64,000 nucleotides of DNA from Leptobrachium leishanense. Its lineage: Eukaryota; Chordata; Amphibia; Anura; Megophryidae. Shown here piece after piece: positions 1 to 11,800 of the stretch. The DNA lies in contig CM019071.1 in NCBI GenBank assembly GCA_009667805.1, forward strand, positions 48,309,593 through 48,373,592. Reading direction: 5' to 3'. A program made the position numbers and the translations under genes. Under the pieces are notes generated by a model that was not told the origin of the DNA, made no database searches, and saw nothing but the letters and a program-made list of their open reading frames with translations. Positions within the stretch are counted from its first letter, which is position 1, and the number at the start of each line of letters is the position of its first letter.

Positions 1-470
1 GATTGGATGGCAGAATACTGTGCCAATGCCACCACCAAGATGGTGGCGCCCTGTAAACAGGTGTGACAGCGACCACATGATCTATATCACGATGATATTA
101 GATATATACAACACACCCCCCCCCCCCCCCATCTCCAGGATACAATCAATAATGCAAATACAGACGGCATTGTGTGTCTCGGGGGGGGGGGGTTAAGTTC
201 TCCATTTTTTAACAAATAAATGTTTTTTAAGTGATGTAGCAGCATGACAACGCACAGAAACCACGCCGCCACTCCTCCACAACCACAAACTCCCCAGGAT
301 TCAGCTGGAGCCGCTCAGCACTCCAAATCTTTTGAGCAGTCCGTCAGTGGTGCACTCACCATTCAGCGAATATACCCCCAGCCCAGCAAAAAGCTCAATC
401 GCTAAAATGTTAAATTCCCACTTTAACCGATTATTATTCGCACCGTGCAGCGCTTTTATATTTGAACGTT
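1..470. other. Intergenic, no gene seen
   Basis: I see no supported gene here. The stretch holds a C homopolymer near 115-130 and a G homopolymer near 181-191, both typical of non-coding vertebrate DNA and prone to length error. Confidence 0.6.
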
Positions 471-901
471 TAGGCTAGAGTCAGACGAACGCATTTTTCT
501 CGTTGCCCGTAAAAAAGTGCCTTTGAACGAACCTACGTATTTTTCCCCGGAATTCGCGATAGCGGTCATACGATGCGCAGTTTCGTCCGTGATTTCGTAC
601 GGATCATCAATAAAACACTTTTTGCGTCTGGACATTATGTTGGCCGGACGTGTGCAGCGTCTGATGTCTCCTAATCACACACACACGCCGCTAGCGGACG
701 CAGCGCACTCTGTACGTCCGTACTAGAGGTTTGACGTTCTAGAAAAAATGCGTTCATTTGCCACTTGCGTTGCGCGGACGAACTTTCGTGCAGCCGTTCG
801 TCGTATGTTCCCCGGCATTGGACGTCATTTGCTGCTAGCACGGCCGTGATTTCGTGTGGCTAAACGCACGTGAAAAATGCGTTCGTCTGACCCCAGCCTT
901 A
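471..901. mobile_element. Family A MITE, copy 1
   Basis: A short non-coding element of about 430 bp bounded by inverted ends. The left end reads GGCTAGAGTCAGACGAACGC and the right end is its near reverse complement (GCGTTCGTCTGACCCCAGCC). The interior is CpG-rich and contains phrases such as TTGCTGCTAGCACGGCCGTG that recur in five more copies of the window. The flanking bases are T/A only, but the exact target duplication is not resolved. The open frames crossing it have no recognisable product. Confidence 0.85.
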
Positions 902-1240
902 CCGGGAGATTTCCTTTGGCTCGCCTTGCAGGAATTTATGCAGAAACAAGTGGGGGGCGCGGGGACGCGGGGGCCGCTTCATTCAGAGAGGATTCACGCA
1001 CAATGAATAACGAGGATAAAAATATATAATAAAAATAATATATGTATATTATGCATAGATTTAATAATATTATAATAAAATATATAAATATTAATAGTAT
1101 TAAAATTTATTATAAATATATATATATTATAAAAAAAGTGCATGATAAGTGAATAAAATAAGATGTAAACTCCCCCCCCCCTGCGTGATAACGGATTCTA
1201 ATAACGCCCGATCACATGCCTGCCCTGTCACCACACTCCT
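902..1240. other. AT-rich intergenic stretch
   Basis: Bases about 1013-1160 are almost pure A/T low-complexity sequence, followed by a C homopolymer near 1173. No gene is seen. Confidence 0.6.
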
Positions 1241-1366
1241 TCGATTGTAAGCTCTTGGGCAGGGTCCCCCTTATTCTCCACATTTCATGTCTATTAATAT
1301 TACGTTTAATTTTGACCTACCCGTTGTACAGCGCTGCAGAATACGTTGGCGCTTTATAGATACTCA
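1241..1366 (+). repeat. Dispersed repeat with L2-type 3' tail
   Basis: It begins GATTGTAAGCTCTTGGGCAG and ends near TTGGCGCTTTATAGATA. The end matches, in reverse, the 3' tail of the LINE at 6457. I infer a truncated LINE tail or a SINE sharing that tail. Related fragments occur at 6052-6110, 24345-24540 and 60395-60470. Confidence 0.7.
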
Positions 1367-1533
1367 GAATTGGGAGCTTGGACGCGGGAATCTCCGATGT
1401 GACAGGCAGCGCGGCGCGGACAGGAAAAGCAGCCGCTCTGTCACTTTAAAACACAAATCACGGTGACCTCAGCAGGCGACGGGCAGATGGTCGCTGTGAT
1501 GTCATTGCGTGTCCCTCCGCCCCCACCTGTAAT

Positions 1534-1539
1534 ACTCAC
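1534..1539 (-). other. Splice donor of ppp1r14a exon 1
   Basis: On the minus strand the bases after the last exon base (1540) are GTGAGT, a near-consensus donor. It ends the reading frame at a family-appropriate point. Confidence 0.85.
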
Positions 1540-1731
1540 CCTGCCCAGGTACAGCACCTCCAGGGTGTCGTCGATCCACTTCTCCACGTCCAGCCGCTTC
1601 TGCAGCTCCTTGCGGTCGTACTTCACCGTCACCCGGGATTGTCGCTTTTGGATGACTTGGCCGGATCGCCTGGGACTGGACGGGGAACTCGATTTTCCGA
1701 TCAGCCTCTTCACCACCTTGTTGGCTGCCAT
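1540..1731 (-). CDS. ppp1r14a: CPI-17 / PPP1R14A, first coding exon
   Basis: This exon encodes the first 64 residues of the PKC-potentiated inhibitor of myosin phosphatase (CPI-17), a cytosolic inhibitor of the PP1 catalytic subunit in smooth muscle. The sequence starts MAANKVVKRL and contains RVTVKYDRKELQKRLDVEKW, the family's central stretch. The Thr in RVTVKYDR corresponds to the phosphorylated Thr that makes CPI-17 inhibitory (family knowledge). The exon ends at AGG followed by GTGAGT, a good donor, in phase 0, close to where the mammalian protein leaves exon 1. The ATG at 1731 matches the family's MAA start. An in-frame extension to 1845 exists but runs into a tandem repeat and is unlikely to be used. 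Later exons would lie to the left, outside the window. CPI-17 is preferred over PPP1R14B because of the LDVEKWID match. Confidence 0.93.
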
Positions 1732-1744
1732 GCTCTGCGCCGGC

Positions 1745-2335
1745 TCTACCAGCAGCTCCCAGAGCAGAATGGCTACTGGAGGGGCTAGTGACCACTGGCA
1801 GCGAGCTCCAAGAGCAAAGTGGCTACTGAAGGGGTTAGCAACCAAAAGCAGTGAGCTCCCAGAGCAGAATGGCTACCTGAAGGGGCTAGTGACCACCAGC
1901 ATGGAGCATCCAGAGCAAAGTGGCTACAAGAGGGGCTAGTGACCACCAGCACAGAGCTCCAAGAGAATAATGGCTACTGAAGGGGCTAGTGACCACCAGC
2001 ATGGAGCATCCAGAGCAAAGTGGCTACAAGAGGGGCTAGTGACCACCAGCACAGAGCTCCAAGAGAATAATGGCTACTGAAGGGGCTAGTGACCACCAGC
2101 ATGGAGCATCCAGAGCAAGTGGCTACAAGAGGGGCTAGTGACCACCAGCACAGAGCTCCAAGAGAATAATGGCTACTGAAGGGGCTAGTGACCACCAGCA
2201 TGGAGCATCCAGAGCAAAGTGGCTACAAGAGGGGCTAGTGACCACCAGCACGGAGCATCAGGAATACAATGTCCACTTGAAGGGTTCCAGCAGCTCCCGG
2301 AGCAGAATGGCCACCAGAGGGGCTAGTGATTCCAA
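1745..2335. repeat. 50-bp minisatellite beside ppp1r14a
   Basis: About 11-12 tandem copies of a roughly 50-bp unit containing GGGGCTAGTGACCACCAGCA. The copies alternate between two sub-types, giving a 100-bp higher-order period. The array starts about 15 bp upstream of the ppp1r14a ATG, so it occupies the presumed 5' UTR or promoter. Open frames through it, for example 1986-2201 minus, are repeat artefacts. Confidence 0.9.
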
Positions 2336-2939
2336 TTAAAGGAGGAGCCGCAGATCCATGGAATAAAAGAGGAGATAAAACCAGTCCCTGTTTTCTTTAA
2401 CCCCGAATCTTCCACCCGATCCCAGAAAAAAATCCAAATTATTTAAGGAGAATAAAAGTGACGCCGGCCAACGAGTCGCCGCTGAAAAAGCCAGAAAAAC
2501 TAAAGAATTCTCCCTCAATAAATATTATTTGTGGCTGGGAGTTTCTGCGCCCGGCAGACGGTCCGGCAGCTGCACGCCCGGATTAGGGCGCTCCTTTCCA
2601 AGGCACTCGATAGATTGCAAGCTCTTCAGCAAAAGGTTCTTTATCCGGTGATTTCCTCAAATACGTAGAATTTAGATATAAGTACAGATTTTAGCCCACG
2701 TTAACCCTTTCTATCCAGGCGCTGTGCCCCCTCCAGACTGATGGATTAGAGCCGGAGGCGCTGCTGATGGTCCCGGAGGAAACGGATCTTGAGGTTTGAG
2801 GTCGCAGACAGGACGCGCTGCGAGTGACTGGGCAGGATCTCTGTATAGTGCGGGGGCGGAGGCGCATATAGCCCCGAGCCTCTCTCTGTATAAAGCGTGC
2901 ATCCAAAACAGGGGAAGGGGCAGGAACACGTGCTGTGAC
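2336..2939. other. Unassigned stretch upstream of ppp1r14a
   Basis: No gene is recognised. The short open frames (2691-3040 minus, 2796-3050 plus) run into the following minisatellite and show no domain. GATTGCAAGCTCTT at about 2613 resembles the start of the dispersed repeat at 1241. Confidence 0.5.
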
Positions 2940-5527
2940 CTCCTCCTTATACACAGGCAGCAGGAACACACAGGCTCACCCCCTCCTAATACACAGACAC
3001 GAGGCTCACCCCCTCCTAATACGCAGGCACCGAGGCTCATCCCCTCCTAATATACAGGAACCGAGGCTCATCCCCCTCCTAATACGCAGGCACCGAGGCT
3101 CATCCCCCTCCTAATACGCAGGCACCGAGGCTCACCCCCCTCCTAATACGCAGGCACCGAGGCTCACCCCCCCCTAATACGCAGGCACCGAGGCTCATCC
3201 CCTCCTAATACGCAGGCACCGAGGCTCACCCCCCTCCTAATACGCAGGCACCGCGGCTCACCCCCATCCTAATACGCAGGCATCGGGGCTCACCCCCTCC
3301 TAATAAGCAGGCAACGAGGCTCATCCCCCTCCTAATACGCAGGCACCGAGGCTCACCCACCTCCTAATACGCAGGCACGAGGCTCACCCCCTCCTAATAC
3401 GCAGGCACCGAGGCTCACCCCTCCTAATACGCAGGCACCGAGGCTCACCCACCTCCTAATACGCAGGCACCGAGGCTCACCCACCTCCTAATACGCAGGC
3501 CGGGGCTCACCCACCTCCTAATACGCAGCCCGAGGCTCACCCACTCCTAATACGCAGGCACCGAGGCTCACCCACCTCCTAATACGCAGGCACCGAGGCT
3601 CACCCACCTCCTAATACGCAGGCCGAGGCTCACCCACCTCCTAATACGCAGGCACCGGGGCTCACCCCTCCTAATACGCAGGCGAGGCTCACCACCTCTA
3701 ATACGCAGGCACCGGGGGCACCCACCTCCTAATACGCAGGCCCGAGGCTCATCCCTCCTAATACGCAGGCACCGAGGCTCACCCACCTCCTAATACGCAG
3801 GCACGGGGCTCACCCACCTCCTAATACGCAGGCACGGGCTCATCCCCTTCCTAATACGCAGGCACCGGGGCTCACCCACCTCCTAATGCGCAGGCACCGG
3901 GCTCACCCACCTGAATGCGCAGGCAGGAGGCTCATCCTCCTAATACGCAGGCACCGAGTCTCATCCCCCTCCTAATACGCAGGCACCGAGTCTCATCCCC
4001 CTCCTAATACGCAGGCAACGAGGCTCACCCCTCCTAATACGCAGGCACCGGCTCCATCCCTTCCTAATACGCAGGCACCGGGGCTCACCCACCTTCTAAT
4101 GCGCAGGCACCGAGGCTCATCCCCTTCCTAATACGCAGGCACCGAGTCTCATCCCCCTCCTAATACGCAGGCACGAGTCTCATCCCCCTCTAATACACAG
4201 GCACCGAGTCTCATCCCCCTCCTAATACGCAGGCACCGATTCTCATCCCCTCCTAATACGCAGGCACCGGGGCTCACCACCTCCTAATACGCGGCACCGA
4301 GGCTCATCCCCTCCTAATACGCAGCCCCGAGGCTCACCCACTCCTAATACGCAGGCACCGAGGCTCACCCATCCTAAATACGCAGGCCAGAGGCTCACCA
4401 CCTCCTAATACGCAGCACGAGGCTCACCCACCTCCTAATACGCAGCACCGAGGCTCACCCACCTCCTATACGCAGGCCCGAGGCTCATCCCCCTCCTAAT
4501 ACGCAGGCCGAGGCTCACCCACCTCCTAATACGCAGGCACCGGGGCTCACCACCTCCTAATACGCAGGCACCGGGGCTCATCCCCTTCCTAATACGCAGG
4601 CACGGGGCTCACCCACCTCCTAATACGCAGGCACCGAGTCTCATCCTCCTAATACACAGGCCCGAGGCTCACCCACCTCCTAATGCGCAGGCACCGAGGC
4701 TCATCCCCTCCTAATACGCAGGCACCGAGTCTCATCCCCCTCCTAATACGCAGGTACCGATTCTCATCCCCCTCCTAATACGCAGGCACGAGTCTCATCC
4801 CCCTCCTAATACGCAGGCACGAGGCTCACACATCCCAATACGCAGGCACGAGGCTCCACCTCCTAATACGCAGGCACGAGGCTACCCACTCCTAATACGC
4901 AGGCAGAGGCTCACCCCTCCTAATACGCAGGCACCGAGGCTCACCCACCTCCTAATACGCAGGCACGAGGCTCACACCACCTAATACGCGGGCACCGAGG
5001 CTCCCCCACCCTAATACGTGGGCCCCGAGGCTCACCCACCTCCTAATACGCAGGCACCGGGGCTCACCCACCTCCTAATACGCAGGCACCGGGGCTCACC
5101 CACCTCCTAATACGCAGGCACCGGGGCTCACCCACCTCCTAATACGCAGGCACCGAGGCTCACCCACCTCCTAATACGCAGGCACCGGGGCTCACCCACC
5201 TCCTAATACGCAGGCACCGAGGCTCATCCCCTCCTAATGCGCAGGCACCGAGGCTCATCCCCCTCCTAATACGCAGGCACCGAGGCTCATCCCCCTCCTA
5301 ATACGCAGGCACCGGGGCTCATCCCCCTCCTAATACGCAGGCACCGGGGCTCATCCCCCTCCTAATACACAGGCATCGAGGCTCATCCCCCTTCTAATAC
5401 ACAGACACTGAGACATTGCCTCTCGCCCCCTCCTAATACACAGACACCAGGACACATGCCGCTTGCCCCCTCCTAATACACAGACACCAGGACACATGCC
5501 GCTTGCCCCCTCCTAATACAGACACCG
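2940..5527. repeat. 32-bp minisatellite, about 80 copies
   Basis: Tandem copies of a unit of about 32 bp (core CTCCTAATACGCAGGCACCG, then AGGCTCACCCAC). Many copies differ by 1-3 base insertions or deletions, especially between 3400 and 5000, so the frame breaks repeatedly and no protein is expected. The last copies use ACACAGACACC variants. Confidence 0.95.
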
Positions 5528-5539
5528 GGAAGCGTGCTA

Positions 5540-5750
5540 GGAATGCCAGATCGGCCATGTTATGCAGGACGCATATAATGTATTCATGTTGATGGACAGT
5601 GCATGAAAAATGCCACCCCGCAGCATGTATGATCCATACGCTACAGGTAAGGAATCACAAAGGAATCCCAGGTGACCAGCCTGGATTTCCTTCCTGCAGC
5701 GAATGAATTGTACCGCTCTGCAACATGTAGAAGTCTCACTCTGGACTTGA
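5540..5750. mobile_element. TA-target MITE, damaged copy
   Basis: It starts after a TA at 5538-5539 with GGAATGCCAGATCGGCCATG, a diverged version of the terminus of the complete copies at 31615 and 62896. The interior shares AAAAATGCCACCCCGCAGCA with those copies. The right end is replaced by other sequence around 5745. Confidence 0.75.
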
Positions 5751-6456
5751 CAAAGACCATGGTGTGGAAACGTTGTCCTCTGCCGATCACTGTGGATTAA
5801 AATCCTTTTCAATTTTACCACAAGAAGGAGTCGGTAATTATTTATCCCTAGTTGTGGAGGGAGACGCCTGCAGAATCTTCCATTAAACAGGAATAAGTCT
5901 CCAAGGCAGGGAATTAATGAATAAATAAGAAGAATTGATTTAGACCAAGATCAAACACTGATACATTGTAGGTGTTGGAAATTAGTATTGTGCTGCCCTC
6001 GTGTGGTGAAAGAGATGCATTACACTTACTAAACTTCAAAACGATTACAATTTTATTTGTATTGCGCCAGCATATTCAGCAGCGCAGTATGGGGGGGTTA
6101 CAATAAATTAGGACATGAGAGAGACCGGAGGAAGAGAGAAAGCTGAAATAAAACAGTCACACTCCTAAACACCGCACATTACTGTGAGTTTTATTGCTGT
6201 GGAGCTCTGTGATATTGTGACGTGATGGGGAGCCTTTAAGCTGCGGAGGTTGGAGCCTTTAGGACAGGTATATGGTATAGCTGCCAATAACAGAATCAAG
6301 CGCAGTACTTCCGATTTATACTACAAAACCAGGGAGTTTGACAGGACAACTGAACTGCTACTAAGCTCCAAAAAGGTTTCGAGACCAACGGACAACTTAG
6401 AGCAGCCAACAATACAGCGGATAGCAAGACTTGAGCGTCAGTACTGAGGTATTTGG
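5751..6456. other. Unassigned, with a LINE-tail fragment
   Basis: Bases 6052-6090 hold a minus-oriented fragment resembling the L2 tail (GCGCCAGCATATTCAGCAGC). The open frame 6250-6447 plus has no recognisable domain and I do not call it. Confidence 0.5.
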
Positions 6457-7826
6457 TATTATTATTATTTATTTATAAAGCGCCAGCATATTCCGCAGCG
6501 CTGTACAATAAGCACAGTATAGACAGGGTTACATACATTGAACAACATTGACAAACAGTACAGAGAGGAGATGAGGGCCCTATTCCCGTAGGAACTCACA
6601 ATCTGGGAGGGTTGGGGTTGGAAACAGGAGGAGAGGACTGTAAAGTGAGAGTGATTGATGGTTGCGTCAGTGAGTTGGGGGGGGGGGGTCGGCTTCCCTA
6701 AATAGGAATGTTTTAAGGGAGCGTTTGAAGGAAGAGAAGTTAGGGGAAAGTCTGACAGCACGAGGGAGAGCGTTCCAGAGAGTGGGGGCTGAGCGTGAGA
6801 AATCCTGCAGTCTATCATGGGAAGAGGTGATGCAGGAGAAGCTAGGCGCAGGTCACTGACCTTAGGGAGCGGGCTGGGGTGTATTTGGTGATTAGTGAGG
6901 ACAGGTAGTGGGGAGCTGAGTTAGTGAGGGTTTTGTAGGTAAGGATAAGGATTTTGAACTTAATTCTGCAGTGATGGGGAGCCAGTGAAGGGACTCGCAG
7001 AGGGGAGCGGCAGAGACAGAGCGGCGAGTGAGGTGAATTAGCCTGGTGGAGGTGTTCAGGATGGATTGTAGGGGAGAGGCGGGACAGAGGGAGGCCAGAT
7101 AAGAGATTATTGCAATAGTCGAGTCGGGAGATTACCAGGGCGTGTATGAGTTGTTTTGTGGTGACAGCGGTAAGAAATGGCCGAATTCTGGAAATATTAC
7201 GCAGTTGGTATCGGCAGGAGGAGGAAAGAGACTTGATGTGGGGGATGAAGGAAAGAGCAGAGTCCAGTGTAACTCCAAGACAGCGAACTTGGTTTGATGG
7301 GGAGATGGTGATACCCTCCACCGTGATAGAGAAGTCAGGAGGTGGGGAGGCATTAGAGGAGGAATAAGTAGGAGTTCAGTCTTTGACATGTTGATCTTTA
7401 GGTGGTGTGGAGGCCATCCAGGAGGAGATGCCAGATAAACAGTCACTGACTTTTGAAAAGGACAGGGGGAGAGAGATCAGGGGTAGAGAGGTAGATCTGA
7501 GTGTCATCAGCGTAGAGGTGGTAATTAAAGCCAAAGCTGTTGATGATTTTGCCCAGAGAGGAGGTGTAGATGGAAAAGAGCAGAGGACCAAGGACAGAGC
7601 CTTGAGGTACACCAACAGATAGAGCAATGAGGAGGAGGAGTTACCAGCAAAGGACACACAGAAGGACCTGTTGGATAAATAGGAGTCAACCCAAGCGAGT
7701 GCAGTGTCACCGAGACCCAGAGAGTTGAGGGTCTGTAGAAGGAGGGGGTGGCCAACAGTGTCAAAAGCAGCCGAGAGGTCAAGCAGGATGAGAATAGAAT
7801 AGTGGCCGTGTTTTTTTAGCAGTTAG
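6457..7826 (-). mobile_element. L2/CR1-group LINE, 3' part, interrupted by gap
   Basis: A degenerate non-LTR retrotransposon. On the minus strand, reverse-transcriptase motifs appear in order across shifted frames: [11 protein letters not shown] near 7745-7785, YADDT (the catalytic Asp pair) near 7502-7520, and then LGVTLDSALSF and SRLDYCNNLLSGLP between 7321 and 7080, ending with ALVISRLDYC-type and LRS residues as in L2/CR1 proteins. Several frameshifts separate these blocks, so it is not functional. The 3' end (low coordinates) is the GCGCTTTATAAATA tail followed by an (ATA)n run, the usual simple-repeat end of L2-group LINEs. The 5' side runs into the assembly gap. Confidence 0.88.
7132..7790 (-). 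pseudogene. LINE reverse transcriptase remnant
   Basis: This is the reverse-transcriptase core of the LINE above. The [11 protein letters not shown] and YADDT motifs sit in one frame and the downstream thumb-like part in another, with breaks between. The catalytic Asp-Asp pair survives. The product would copy LINE RNA at a nicked target, but this copy is truncated by the gap and broken by frameshifts. Confidence 0.85.
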
Positions 7827-7926
7827 NNNNNNNNNNNNNNNNNNNNNNNNNNNNNNNNNNNNNNNNNNNNNNNNNNNNNNNNNNNNNNNNNNNNNNNNNN
7901 NNNNNNNNNNNNNNNNNNNNNNNNNN
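7827..7926. other. Assembly gap (100 N)
   Basis: A run of exactly 100 unknown bases, the conventional size for a gap of unknown length. It removes the upstream part of the LINE. Confidence 0.99.
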
Positions 7927-8637
7927 AGAATCTCTCTGGCTTTAATATTTTTCGTGAAGCATCTTATATACACATCAGAAATGCACATTCTGAAACAAGC
8001 TATCTAAAGGACGTATCATAGATTCGGCGAATTTAGCTGTGCAGACACAGTGACCACAATCCTTTCTATATGTTATGGTTTAAGCTGATTACTGCCTTGG
8101 CGTGTAAGGATACTAGGACATAGTGTGCAAGGTCGTAAGCTGTTTGCAAAGATAATAAAGAAAACACGCGACCTTTTACAGAGATACAGCCGCGGGCCGC
8201 ATTCCTAAACTACAGCAATATTAGTTAGATACATAAGGGTTTCTGGATATTTAACTGTGTAGGGGAATTTAAGGGTGAAATCCCCCCCCCAATCCCTTCA
8301 AGATCCTCCACCTTAGCCATGGCAGATTCCTTTAGCCTAGAGGCATTTCCTCATCAAACAATGACAGCTGTGAATGAAGGGAAACAGGGGAGAAGAAGGG
8401 GAGGAGGGGGACAGCTGGTGAGGAGGAAGGAAAGGTGAAGGCTGAGGTGGAGAAGAAACCAGCATATGGCTCTTAGGAAGGAGAAGGTAATGGGAGGATA
8501 ATAATCAACAGATGCATCAATTACCTGCTCATCTCCTCAAAGAAAATAAACCAAAATGTTCTTTGTGTGGTCAGTCTGCCAGCTGCTACAATCTAACACT
8601 CCATGGACACACAAGAAACAACAGGCTCTATTTCCAA
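7927..8637. other. Intergenic, no gene seen
   Basis: Nothing recognisable apart from a C run near 8281 and a purine-rich patch at 8390-8470. Confidence 0.5.
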
Positions 8638-8828
8638 GTCAGGGATAGGGATGAGCCGAACACCCCAGAGTTCGGTTCGCATTCGAACTCGAACTTTTCA
8701 AATAATCGGATTCGAACTCGAACTCAATGCAAGTCAATGGGACTCAAAATTCGATTTTTAGAGTGCCCTCCAGGCAGGGGCGGATCCAGAGACTAGTCTC
8801 AGGAGGGGCACTGACAGAAAATAGGGTG

Positions 8829-11800
8829 TTTTAGCAGAGAGCCCGACTCACGAGAATTTACAGAGGGTCCGGCTCACAGGAGCTTACAATATAGAGGAGC
8901 AGAGGGCCCGGCTCACAGGAGCTTACAATATAGAGGAGCAGAGGGCCCGGCTCACAGGAGCTTACAATCTAGAGGAGCAGAGGGTCCGGCTCACAGGAGT
9001 TTACAATCTAGAGGAGCAGAGGGCCCGGCTCACAGGAGTTTACAATCTAGAGGAGCAGAGGGCCCGGCTCACAGGAGCTTACAATCTAGAGGAGCAGAGG
9101 GCCCGGCTCACAGGAGCTTACAATCTAGAGGAGCAGAGGGCCGGCTCACAGGAGCTTACAATCTAGAGGAGCAGAGGCCCGGCTCACAGGAGCTTACAAT
9201 CTTAGAGGAGCAGAGGGTCCGGCTCACAGGAGTTTACAATCTAGAGGAGCAGAGGTCTGGCTCACAGGAGCTTACAATCTAGAGGAGCAGAGGGCCCGGC
9301 TCACAGGAGCTTACAATCTAGAGGAGCAGAGGGACCGGCTCACAGGAGCTTACAATCTAGAGGAGCAGAGGGCGGCTCACAGGAGCTTACAATCTAGAGG
9401 AGCAGAGGGCCCGGCTCACAGGAGCTTACAATCTAGAGGAGCAGAGGGTCCGCTCACAGGAGCTTACAATCTAGAGGAGCAGAGGGTCCGGCTCACAGGA
9501 GCTTACAATCTAGAGGAGCAGAGGGTCCGGCTCACAGGAGCTTACAATCTAGAGGAGCAGAGGGACCGGCTCACAGGAGCTTACAATATAGAGGAGCAGA
9601 GGGACCGGCTCACAGGAGCTTACAATCTAGAGGAGCAGAGGGTCCGGCTCACAGGAGCTTACAATCTAGAGGAGCAGAGGGTCCGGCTCACAGGAGTTTA
9701 CAATCTAGAGGAGCAGAAGGTCCGGCTCACAGGAGTTTACAATCTAGAGGAGCAGAGGGTCCGGCTCACAGGAGCTTACAATCTAGAGGAGCAGAAGGTC
9801 CGGCTCACAGGAGTTTACAATCTAGAGGAGCAGAGGGTCCGGCTCACAGGAGCTTACAATCTAGAGGAGGCAGAGGGTCCGGCTCACAGGAGTTTACAAT
9901 CTAGAGGAGCAGAGGGTCCGGCTCACAGGAGTTTACAATCTAGGAGCAGAGGGTCCGGCTCACAGGAGCTTACAATCTAGAGGAGCAGAGGTCCGGCTCA
10001 CAGGAGCTTACAATCTAGAGGAGCAGAGGGCCCGGCTCACAGGAGCTTACAATCTAGAGGAGCAGAGGGTCCGGCTCACAGGAGCTTACAATCTAGAGGA
10101 GCAGAGGGTCTGGCTCACAGGAGCTTACAATCTAGAGGAGCAGAGGGTCCGGCTCACAGGAGCTTACAATCTAGAGGAGCAGAGGGCCCGGCTCACAGGA
10201 GCTTACAATAGAGGAGCAGAGGATCCGGCTCACAGGAGCTTACAATATAGAGGAGCAGAGGGTCCGGCTCACAGGAGCTTACAATCTAGAGGAGCAGAGG
10301 GTCTGCCTCACAGGAGCTTACAATATAGAGGAGCAGAGGGACCGGCTCACAGGAGCTTACAATCTAGAGGAGCAGAGGGTCTGGCTCACAGGAGCTTACA
10401 ATATAGAGGAGCAGAGGGCCCGGCTCACAGGAGCTTACAATCTAGAGGAGCAGAGGGTCTGGCTCAAAGGAGCTTACAATCTAGAGGAGCAGAGGGTCCG
10501 GCTCACAGGAGCTTACAATCTAGAGGAGCAGAGGGCCCGGCTCACAGGAGTTTACAATCTAGAGGAGCAGAGGGTCCGGCTCACAGGAGTTTACAATCTA
10601 GAGGAGCAGAGGGTCCGGCTCACAGGAGTTTACAATCTAGAGGAGCAGAGGGTCCGGCTCACAAGAGCTTACAATCTAGAGGAGCAGAGGGACCGGCTCA
10701 CAGGAGCTTACAATCTAGAGGAGCAGAGGGTTCGGCTCACAGGAGCTTACAATATAGAGGAGCAGAGGACCCGGCTCACAGGAGCTTACAATCTAGAGGA
10801 GCAGAGGGTCTGGCTCACAGGAGCTTACAATCTAGAGGAGCAGAGGGTTCGGCTCACAGGAGCTTACAATATAGAGGAGCAGAGGACCCGGCTCACAGGA
10901 GTTTACAATCTAGAGGAGCAGAGGGTCCGGCTCACAGGAGCTTACAATCTAGAGGAGCAGAGGGTCTGGCTCACAGGAGCTTACAATCTAGATGAGCAGA
11001 GGGTCCGGCTCACAAGAGCTTACAATCTAGAGGAGCAGAGGGACCGGCTCACAGGAGTTTACAATCTAGAGGAGCAGGGTCCGGCTCACAGGAGTTTACA
11101 ATATAGAGGAGCAGAGGGCCCGGCTCACAGGAGCTTACAATATAGAGGAGCAGAGGGTCCGGCTCACAGGAGCTTACAATCTAGAGGAGCAGAGGGTCTG
11201 GCTCACAGGAGCTTACAATATAGAGGAGCAGAGGGTCCGGCTCACAGGAGCTTACAATCTAGAGGAGCAGAGGGTTCGGCTCACAGGAGCTTACAATATA
11301 GAGGAGCAGAGGGTCTGGCTCACAGGAGCTTACAATATAGAGGAGCAGAGGGTCTGCCTCACAGGAGCTTACAATCTAGAGGAGCAGAGGGTCTGGCTCA
11401 CAGGAGCTTACAATATAGAGGAGCAGAGGGTCCGGCTCACAGGAGCTTACAATCTAGAGGAGCAGAGGGTTCGGCTCACAGGAGCTTACAATATAGAGGA
11501 GCAGAGGACCCGGCTCACAGGAGCTTACAATCTAGAGGAGCAGAGGGTCTGGCTCACAGGAGCTTACAATCTAGAGGAGCAGAGGGTCTGGCTCACAGGA
11601 GCTTACAATCTAGATGAGCAGAGGGTCCGGCTCACAAGAGCTTACAATCTAGAGGAGCAGAGGGACCGGCTCACAGGAGTTTACAATCTAGAGGAGCAGA
11701 GGGTCCGGCTCACAGGAGTTTACAATATAGAGGAGCAGAGGGCCCGGCTCACAGGAGCTTACAATATAGAGGAGCAGAGGGTCCGGCTCACAGGAGCTTA

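Noticed and set aside
1463..1939. 158-codon plus-strand frame
   Set aside because: It is antisense to ppp1r14a exon 1 and then runs through the 50-bp array.
2711..3040. Overlapping 84-109-codon frames on both strands
   Set aside because: They read into the 32-bp minisatellite and show no domain.
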